From assembly GCA_965223585.1 (NCBI GenBank), contig CBDCWW010000024.1:434001-498000 (forward strand): DNA of 64,000 bases. Direction: 5' to 3'. The stretch comes from CBDCVN01 sp965223585 (lineage in GTDB: Bacteria > Deinococcota > Deinococci > Deinococcales > Trueperaceae). Of this stretch, positions 58,199 to 64,000 are shown one piece after another (the stretch's first letter is position 1; each line of letters begins with the position of its first letter). The notes under the pieces are model-generated. The model saw only the letters and a program-made list of their open reading frames with translations. It made no database searches and was not told the origin of the DNA. The translations under genes were made by a program, and so were the position numbers.

Positions 58199-59023
58199 TT
58201 ATTGGCTTAGTTTTTCCTTTCTGTAAACTAACTCAGGTGTTTTGTACTGCAATGATTGATGTGGACGTTCACTATTATAAAATTGCAAGTACTTTCCTAT
58301 TTCTTCCCTTCCTTGCTCAATATTTTTGTACTCCTTAAGGTATACCTCTTCATATTTTACAGTTCTCCACAACCTTTCTGTAAATATATTATCCATGTAT
58401 GAACCTCTTCCATCCATGCTGATTGCTATTTCATTTGCCTTCAATATATCTGTAAACTCATAACTCGTGTACTGACTACCTTGATCTGTATTGAATATCT
58501 CTGGCTTCTCTCCTTCCAATGCCTCTTCTAATGCTTCTATACAGAACGTTGCTTTCATGTTACTTGAAACTTCCCATGAGACTACATAACGGCTATACCA
58601 ATCCATTACTACTACCAGATAGCAATACCCTCCTTGTAAACGTATATAGGTGATATCACTAGCCCATACCTGATTTGGTTTGTTTATGATTTTGTTTTTC
58701 AGAAGGTATGGGTAAATTTTGTGTCCTTCCTTTGGTTTACTTAATTTGGGCTTGGCATAAATTGCTTGCAAACCCATCAGGCACATCAAACGATATACTC
58801 TTTTGTGATTGACTTTATAGCTTTCTCCATTGAGCATTGCTGTTATCTTACGATAGCCTAGAAAAGGATGATCTGTATATAACTCATCTATCCTTTGCAT
58901 CAACTTTTCATTGAGATCACTGATTCCTGTAGGTCGATAGTAATAACTACTACGATTCAGGTTCAGTAACTCACATTGTTTAGTAATGCTCAATTGAGGG
59001 TGCTTTGGGTCAACTATCAACAT
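58199..59023 (-). CDS. IS3-family transposase OrfB
   Basis: 274 residues: catalytic part of the transposase. An N-terminal HTH_21-type region (SITKQCELLNLNRSSYYYRP) precedes the integrase core with the DDE triad: NQVWASDITYIRLQGG (D), EIFNTDQGSQYTS (D) and DNIFTERLWRTVKYEEVY (E). It is made as a fusion with OrfA through a -1 frameshift at AAAGGG near 59050, which gives FLSKRAQKLSQEER. No interrupting stop is seen. Confidence 0.92.
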   Translation of the reverse strand: MLIVDPKHPQLSITKQCELLNLNRSSYYYRPTGISDLNEKLMQRIDELYTDHPFLGYRKITAMLNGESYKVNHKRVYRLMCLMGLQAIYAKPKLSKPKEGHKIYPYLLKNKIINKPNQVWASDITYIRLQGGYCYLVVVMDWYSRYVVSWEVSSNMKATFCIEALEEALEGEKPEIFNTDQGSQYTSYEFTDILKANEIAISMDGRGSYMDNIFTERLWRTVKYEEVYLKEYKNIEQGREEIGKYLQFYNSERPHQSLQYKTPELVYRKEKLSQ

Positions 59024-59037
59024 ACGTTCCTCTTGGC

Positions 59038-59331
59038 TCAGTTTTTGAGCCCTTTGGACAAAAAATCTAATTCCATTTTCAACTTACCGATCTGTTCGTA
59101 TAGTGCAGCCTCTCTACGTTCTTGTAGTCTTGCTTTTCTGCCTCTTAGTAGTGAAAATCTTTCATTCAATGCCTCTGATCCAGCTTTTTTCCATTCTTTA
59201 ATTTGAGTGGTGTGTACACCATATTGACTTGCTAATTCTGCAAGATTTTTCTCCCCAGCTATGGCTGCTGCTGCAACTTTAGCTTTGAATTCTTTCTTAT
59301 ATGTTTTTCTTATTCCTTTTGTCTGGCTCAT
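59038..59331 (-). CDS. IS3-family transposase OrfA
   Basis: 97 residues with a helix-turn-helix and leucine-zipper: SQTKGIRKTYKKEFKAKVAA, NLAELASQYGVHTTQIKEW, then KKAGSEALNERFSLLRGRKA and LYEQIGKLKMELDFLSKG. It binds the element ends. The gene is intact and precedes OrfB, with the frameshift near its end. Confidence 0.9.
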   Translation of the reverse strand: MSQTKGIRKTYKKEFKAKVAAAAIAGEKNLAELASQYGVHTTQIKEWKKAGSEALNERFSLLRGRKARLQERREAALYEQIGKLKMELDFLSKGLKN

Positions 59332-59412
59332 TTATATCTCCATATTCTAGATATTTTACATCTTTAATGGACCTTAATTTCGCCGGGGTTTTTTGTCTAA
59401 ATTTTGGGGGTA

Positions 59413-59543
59413 AGCTCAACGAAGAATCTATCATGTGCTAATGCCGTGAGACACACTCATCACTGTATTCCTCAGAATGATGTGTGCATTTTAGAAGCGT
59501 ATTTCTGCTTTGGGAAAAATTTTTCTAGTGTACTATTATATTG
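59413..59543 (-). repeat. Dispersed repeat, right part
   Basis: GCTCAACGAAGAATC, CCTCAGAATGATGTGTGC, then GCGTATTTCTGCTTTGGG follow the order of 6678-6812. The repeat ends near 59543 (TACTATTATATTGA). Confidence 0.6.
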
Positions 59544-59629
59544 AATGGTTGTCAGATTATACGCTTGGGCAAGAAGTGCTACTATAAAATTCTTGCTGAG
59601 TAACAAGAACGAAAGAAAGCTTATAGAAC

Positions 59630-60385
59630 ATGGAGTTAGCCAATAGCAATTATATTGAAACTTTAGGTTTAGTCGTTCAAATTTTACTCGAGCTAGTAAT
59701 GGGAGGACTAATAATTACGGCAGCAATCATAAGCCGAAAATTTGCACCACTCTGGGTTATGATCCTTTTTATCACTACAGCAACAATCAAAACTCTTGGC
59801 ATGATACCAAACTGGCACTTTGTTTTGGTAAGCTTTAACCAGACTCTTAATGAGCGACAATTTAACAATTTTTATAGAGCTTTTGCCACCATTGATCTTA
59901 TTAATGACCTAGTTTTTGCCATTGGATTTTTAGTTTTTATAATGCTCTGTGCTCGGTACTTTAAGCAGGTTGACTCGAGCCTAAAACATTCATTTTATGA
60001 AAGGACTGTTATGTCTGATTTTTCTGTTGGCTACAGTAAAAGAATGGGTTTTATATTTCTAGGGCTTGGCTTGGTTCCTCTAACCCTTAATTTATGGGTT
60101 ATGCTCCTAGATGGAGGTTTCAGGCTGGGAGTATTAACAGGGGCTATAGTGATGGTTGTTGGAGTTCTGTATCTCACAAGGGATTTTCTGCGAGTTTCTT
60201 CTTCTTCTGTTGAGCAACTTAATATGCTAGGTATGACCTTGAAAAGTTATCCTATTAGTCAACTCGAGGTTGAAAACGAGCAAGTTTATGTTGTGTCGGA
60301 AGGTAAAAGAAAAAAGTTGGCAACACGTTGGTTGGCAAGGGATTCACATTGGCAGAAATTGCTCGAGCACCTGCAGCACCAGTAG
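59630..60385 (+). CDS. Membrane protein of unknown function
   Basis: 251 residues with about five membrane helices (for example LGLVVQILLELVMGGLIITA, LWVMILFITTATIKTLGMI, IGFLVFIMLCARYF, LGVLTGAIVMVVGVLYL). A short C-terminal cytoplasmic part (SQLEVENEQVYVVSEGKRKK) is probably a beta domain. I recognise no family. It contains three CTCGAG copies, so it looks native. The gene stands alone, with a weak GAAAGAAAG ribosome-binding site. Confidence 0.6.
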   Translation: MELANSNYIETLGLVVQILLELVMGGLIITAAIISRKFAPLWVMILFITTATIKTLGMIPNWHFVLVSFNQTLNERQFNNFYRAFATIDLINDLVFAIGFLVFIMLCARYFKQVDSSLKHSFYERTVMSDFSVGYSKRMGFIFLGLGLVPLTLNLWVMLLDGGFRLGVLTGAIVMVVGVLYLTRDFLRVSSSSVEQLNMLGMTLKSYPISQLEVENEQVYVVSEGKRKKLATRWLARDSHWQKLLEHLQHQ

Positions 60386-60519
60386 GAAACAAAGCCTTCT
60401 TGATACGCTTAGTTTTGGTCTACTACAGTTTATTTTAAATGCTGAAACGGTTTGCATAATGTCTGATTGTGGTCAGTCTAAAGGGTGTGGGATCACCACT
60501 TTTATTGATTTAGTATTTT

Positions 60520-61758
60520 TTAGATCCTATCAGTATGTGAACTTGATGGTTCTAAAGTTACAGCAAGGAGTTTATCAAAGGGCTTAGCTGCTAAGATTTC
60601 TAGACTATTTTCCAGCTTTGCTGCCATAACTTTATCAATAACGTCCTGCACAGAGGCATAACTCTGATTGTACTGATGGTGAGTACCTAGTGGCATAAGA
60701 CGCCCAAAAGAAGTCTCGCCACGCAGAGTCACAGTAGTAGCAAATTTACGCTGTTCCCGTTGCCATTCTTTTTGCTCTAAGCCTTTTTCTTGCACCTCTA
60801 AAAGTATATCTTTAAATATTCCAATTGCCTTTTGAGCCTGATCTAGGTCTGTAGATAAGTAGCCTAAAAAAGTTCCTAGACCATCGGCACCATCGTGCCA
60901 AAAGCTGGCACTATCAACTAAACCATTATCTATTAATGCCCAGTAAAGGCGACTGCCTACACCGCCTCCTATGCAACTTGCTAAGATAGAAGCAGCATAA
61001 CGCTCTTCACTTTGAGCACTAAATCCCGGGGCATAAATAGCGGTGTGGAAACGCTTCACTTTCTCATCAGATAATTTGTGATAGCCTTTTATAGTAGTTA
61101 GGTTAGGATGATTACGTTTAGTAGGTTTAGGTTGCCAATTCTGGCTAAGCTCATTTATCTGAGAAACAATCTCTGACCAATTATAGTTACCTGTTAAGCA
61201 AAGAAAAAGATTATTAGGCGTATAGCGATCTTCAAAATAGTCACGCATTTGCTTAGAGCTAAGATTACTAATAGAGTCGGTAGTACCAAGGATAGAATTA
61301 CCAAGAGGATGACCATTGTAATAATGCCGGTTGCCTTTATCAAACACCTTTACATTAGGCCTATCCTCATACATAGCAATTTCTTCTAAAATAACGTTTT
61401 TTTCAACATCAAAGTCTTCTTGTCTTAGAGCGGGCCTCATCATATCAGTCAGTAAGTCTAATAGTTTTTCAGACCTCTCTGGTAAAACTGCTCCATAATA
61501 AACAGTGCGTTCCTCACTAGTGAAAGCATTATAGTTTGCGCCTAACTCATCAAATTCACGATTTATGTCTTCAGCACTGCGCCTAGGGGTACCTTTAAAC
61601 ATCATGTGTTCTAAAAAGTGCGAAACACCAGATACTTCCGGGCTTTCATCACGTGCACCAGTTGTGACAAAATAGCCTGCTGCAAAGGATTGTGCCCTAG
61701 GGTTGTGTTCACCAATAATAGTCAGTCCATTGTCTAGAGTAGTTTTATGGAATTCCAT
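60520..61758 (-). CDS. M16-family zinc metallopeptidase, active subunit
   Basis: 412 residues. The inverted zinc motif HxxEH is present as HFLEHMMFKGT (H47, E50, H51), with the later glutamate in EEIAMYEDRPN. The C-terminal half has YAPGFSAQSEERYAASILAS, GGGVGSRLYWALID and SASFWHDG. It resembles mitochondrial-processing-peptidase and YmxG types. It overlaps the second M16 gene by one base, so the two probably form a heterodimer. Confidence 0.93.
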   Translation of the reverse strand: MEFHKTTLDNGLTIIGEHNPRAQSFAAGYFVTTGARDESPEVSGVSHFLEHMMFKGTPRRSAEDINREFDELGANYNAFTSEERTVYYGAVLPERSEKLLDLLTDMMRPALRQEDFDVEKNVILEEIAMYEDRPNVKVFDKGNRHYYNGHPLGNSILGTTDSISNLSSKQMRDYFEDRYTPNNLFLCLTGNYNWSEIVSQINELSQNWQPKPTKRNHPNLTTIKGYHKLSDEKVKRFHTAIYAPGFSAQSEERYAASILASCIGGGVGSRLYWALIDNGLVDSASFWHDGADGLGTFLGYLSTDLDQAQKAIGIFKDILLEVQEKGLEQKEWQREQRKFATTVTLRGETSFGRLMPLGTHHQYNQSYASVQDVIDKVMAAKLENSLEILAAKPFDKLLAVTLEPSSSHTDRI

Positions 61759-63002
61759 TATGCTACCTTCTTCAATGCTTTAGGCCCTAGAGTCATCACC
61801 GTAAAATTAGGTTTGGGTCTAGCATACAGAAAATTATTAATGTCCTCTAAAGTTTTGCTCTCAATCTCAGCTTTAACAGCCTCTAATGAGCGAGGTTTAC
61901 CTCTCAAAAAGGTGTCCCTAGCCAAACTATTTGCCCTAGCAGCACTTGACTCACCTTGCATTACTAGACTAGAGAGAATGCCTGTGCGTGCACGCTCGAG
62001 TTCATCCAAGGTAACACCTTCATAAATGCCCTCAAGCTCTGCTAAGAGCACTTGTAAAGTCTCTTCAGCTCTTTCAGGTGTAGTACCTGCATAAGCTAGT
62101 GTATAGCCAAAATCTTTTAGAGTATAATTACTAGCAAACACACTATAAACTAAACCTCTTTTTTCACGTACTTCTTTAAAAAGCCTCGAGCTCATACCAC
62201 CACTCAAAACTTCTATAGCCAAGGCATTTTCATACCAATTATCCGAATTAGGGGCTACTGCTTCAAAAGCTACCCCTATTTGTGTTTGAGCGTTATCAGA
62301 TTGAATGTGTTCAATTCTATTATCAGATAAAACTACTGCCGGGAACTCTACTTCCTCACCTTGCCAATTCCCAAAGTACTGCTCAATATACGGCAAGACT
62401 TCTTCGATTTTAATGCCCCCTGCAAGACTTAGAATTGTGCCCTTGGGAGATATCCTGCTGCTATAGTCTGTTCGCACGCTTTCAGCAGTTAAGGCCTTAA
62501 GCCCTTCTTGAGTACCGTAGCTACTTCGCCCATGTAAAGAAGCAAAATAACTTCTAGTCAGAGCAATAAACATGCGCCTAGCAGGCTCATCATCAAGAGA
62601 AGCCAGTTCTTGCAAAGCTACTGTACGGGCAGGTTCAAACTCTTCTATTATTAAAGTAGGGCGCTGCACAATATCAGCATAGAGCTCTAAGGTTTGTGGT
62701 AAAACATCAGTCAGCATAGAAGCTTGAAAGCTAGCTGTTTCTTTGCCTGAGCTGCCACCTTGGCGAATACCAAGATCATTTAGTGCATCAGTTAATTCCC
62801 TCGAGGAACGGCTTCCAGCACCTCTATCTAGCCACTCATGCAACACTACTGAACTACCCTCTAAACCTTCAGGATCACCTATAGTGCCTATAGGTAAGCT
62901 CAGATTAAAACTTACTGAGGGCAACCAAGGCATTTCTTCTACAACAACTTTCATGCCGTTATTTAAATTAATTAGGCTAATGCCATCAATTTTCTCAATC
63001 AT
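61758..63002 (-). CDS. M16-family peptidase homologue, probably inactive subunit
   Basis: 414 residues. The fold is the same as the neighbour, but the zinc motif reads VVLHEWLDRGAGSRSSRELT, without the HxxEH. The C-terminal half has a typical GGMSSRLFKEVREKRGLVYS and YAGTTPERAEETLQVL. Active and inactive M16 pairs are common in bacteria. The glycine-rich loop here would help substrate handling. Its start at 63002 is 20 bases from a CTCGAG hairpin. Confidence 0.9.
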   Translation of the reverse strand: MIEKIDGISLINLNNGMKVVVEEMPWLPSVSFNLSLPIGTIGDPEGLEGSSVVLHEWLDRGAGSRSSRELTDALNDLGIRQGGSSGKETASFQASMLTDVLPQTLELYADIVQRPTLIIEEFEPARTVALQELASLDDEPARRMFIALTRSYFASLHGRSSYGTQEGLKALTAESVRTDYSSRISPKGTILSLAGGIKIEEVLPYIEQYFGNWQGEEVEFPAVVLSDNRIEHIQSDNAQTQIGVAFEAVAPNSDNWYENALAIEVLSGGMSSRLFKEVREKRGLVYSVFASNYTLKDFGYTLAYAGTTPERAEETLQVLLAELEGIYEGVTLDELERARTGILSSLVMQGESSAARANSLARDTFLRGKPRSLEAVKAEIESKTLEDINNFLYARPKPNFTVMTLGPKALKKVA

Positions 63003-63024
63003 CTACTTAAGGTATAGCATAATT

Positions 63025-63057
63025 TTGGGGTGCTCGAGGTATTGCTCGAACCCCCAA
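63025..63057. repeat. Hairpin containing the CTCGAG palindrome
   Basis: TTGGGGTGCTCGAGGTATTG then CTCGAACCCCCAA: an inverted repeat of about 11-13 pairs. One arm carries CTCGAG, the other CTCGAA. It lies upstream of the M16 gene pair (23 bases before the start at 63002), where it could affect the message's 5' end. Its function is not known. Confidence 0.55.
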
Positions 63058-63195
63058 GGATTTTGGGGCATAAAAATGGACATTCTTATTTAGAGCTGTG
63101 GTGGTATTAGTAAGGGAGATGGGGAGATAAGTTGCATTCTACTACCGTTCTTACTTAAAAGAGAGCCTGTTTTAGCTATGGGAGTGCCAAGTTGC

Positions 63196-63945
63196 TTAGA
63201 TAAACTTTTTGATTTGTTCCCAAACATAGTGCCAAACAAGTGAGCGCTGTGTTTCTAGTCTTTTTTTGAAAAGATGAGTTAGGGCTATTGTTGCTACCAT
63301 AACTGCTGCACCCATGCCAAAATTTATGGCTGCAAACACTAAAACCTTAATATCAAATACAAAGCCTACACCACCAAGCAAGCAAAATATGCCGTTTGCT
63401 AAAAAAGCAATTTTTATAGTGTTTTCCAGTCTACCACCTGAAAATATCGGGGCGATAAATAAAGATGATAGACCAAAGAACAGTGTCCAACCCAGCATTA
63501 ATATTGCTAAAATTATAGAACTAGGATTGACCATAATGAAGAACTCGAGCCCATCTAGAACCTCTCTTGCCAAATTTAGTCTAATGACACTTAGCTGAAT
63601 AAAGTAACTCATGCCAATAAGCACTGTAAAAATAATGCCAAAGCTAAGGCCAATCTGAGCTAGTACTTTTCTGCCAGCTGGAGCATAATCATAAATACTA
63701 CTTACAATTATGATGTACAGTGGCCCAAACAATAGCATTGCTACTTGAGCAATGTATAAAAAGATTTGGTTGTTTTCGTTTAAATGCTTAATGTAATTGT
63801 TCAAGTTTGTCCAAGTAAAAGGAGGTCCAGTTACAATTATGCTAACAAAACAAACTATAAAGACAAGAAAAGTAAGTGCAGCCAATGATGCTGACCAATA
63901 CCCTAGTTTTAAAGATAAAGAATTGTTATCTGGAGGATTATTCAT
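63196..63945 (-). CDS. Multi-helix membrane protein, unrecognised
   Basis: 249 residues with about six to seven membrane helices (YWSASLAALTFLVFIVCFVS, FLYIAQVAMLLFGPLYIIIV, IGLSFGIIFTVLIGMSYFIQ, FLANGIFCLLGGVGFVF). The family is not known to me, though the layout is like DUF4386-type proteins. The start ATG overlaps the stop of an upstream gene in an ATGA junction, so it is the second gene of a leftward unit. Confidence 0.6.
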   Translation of the reverse strand: MNNPPDNNSLSLKLGYWSASLAALTFLVFIVCFVSIIVTGPPFTWTNLNNYIKHLNENNQIFLYIAQVAMLLFGPLYIIIVSSIYDYAPAGRKVLAQIGLSFGIIFTVLIGMSYFIQLSVIRLNLAREVLDGLEFFIMVNPSSIILAILMLGWTLFFGLSSLFIAPIFSGGRLENTIKIAFLANGIFCLLGGVGFVFDIKVLVFAAINFGMGAAVMVATIALTHLFKKRLETQRSLVWHYVWEQIKKFI

Positions 63946-64000
63946 TTGATTTGTGCAGACCTCATTAAATCTTGTTTAAGCTCCCACAAACTATTAGTCA
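63942..64000 (-). CDS. C-terminal end of a gene cut by the window edge
   Basis: The frame ending in TGA at 63942-63944 reads TNSLWELKQDLMRSAQIK up to the window edge, without a stop. The ATGA overlap with the membrane protein start supports a real upstream gene. Only 18 residues are visible, so nothing can be said about its function. Confidence 0.5.
   Translation of the reverse strand, partial: TNSLWELKQDLMRSAQIK

Larger units (their letters stand above)
58093..59412 (-). mobile_element. IS3-family element inserted in the dispersed repeat
   Basis: Left end TGAACCCAATTGATCGGACA followed by AAAAA. The right end, read on the minus strand, is TTACCCCCAAAATTTAGACA followed by AAAAA: imperfect inverted repeats sharing GACAAAAAA and CCC. 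Length is about 1,320 bases, with two overlapping-frame transposase genes. Ends are approximate, and I found no clear target duplication, so they may be off by a few bases. Confidence 0.75.

Overview
The window is an AT-rich bacterial chromosome segment with tightly packed, mostly leftward genes. NuoB (15842-16378), the omega subunit beside guanylate kinase (5686-6628) and the roadblock trio (22730-23822) look most like Deinococcota to me. That placement is from memory of the families, not from a search. A second host signature is the palindrome CTCGAG, usually within GCTCGAGC. I counted about 65 copies by eye; base composition would predict roughly 8. It recalls HIP1 of cyanobacteria. I saw none in the four insertion sequences, so it also works as a native-DNA marker.

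Layout. 1-11739: housekeeping genes, namely ppk, an rRNA pseudouridine synthase, lysC, a CHRD lipoprotein, rpoZ-gmk, two peptide-transporter ATPases, a PhzF-like protein, SixA and der. 12053-23822: a REC-GGDEF-EAL protein, an isolated nuoBCD block beside a TnpB relic, a sugar dehydrogenase fused to cytochrome c, a cell-wall amidase, hemA and three overlapping roadblock genes. 23828-29757: comF, two decayed genes, a TrmH-type methyltransferase, a rhomboid protease, a beta-helix protein, and a secreted pair that includes a dockerin-like protein with three 83-residue repeats. 29827-33053: a polar amino-acid ABC transporter with a HicBA toxin-antitoxin pair between its binding protein and permease. 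33161-36325: a TetR regulator with two identical operators, a membrane-protein target gene split by a 1,012-bp insertion sequence with a perfect target duplication, and an ABA4-like gene.

36330-47144 is the most notable region. It is an array of integron gene cassettes in which every cassette gene is on the minus strand and has an attC-like site immediately to its left. Five attC sites are clear and two or three are degenerate. No integrase gene is present, so it fits a cluster of attC sites lacking an integrase (CALIN). A lone core site at 47138-47144 may be an attI relic, and an insertion sequence lies where intI would be expected. Cargo: a cupin, Phd/PIN, HicAB and HigBA toxin-antitoxin modules, an undescribed three-gene HEPN operon, a possible Ntn-hydrolase, a PD-(D/E)XK nuclease-like protein and a secreted cysteine-containing protein. 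The HEPN operon, Ntn-hydrolase-like and nuclease-like cassettes are the best candidates for new defence systems.

48990-64000: backbone again, with membrane proteins, an FAD oxidoreductase, a CPBP protease, YibE/F, a glycolipid-type cluster (epimerase, GT2, GT28-like, flippase-like), a leucine-rich-repeat protein, an IS3-type element inserted in a dispersed repeat, an active/inactive M16 peptidase pair and a membrane protein. I found no rRNA, tRNA or CRISPR array.
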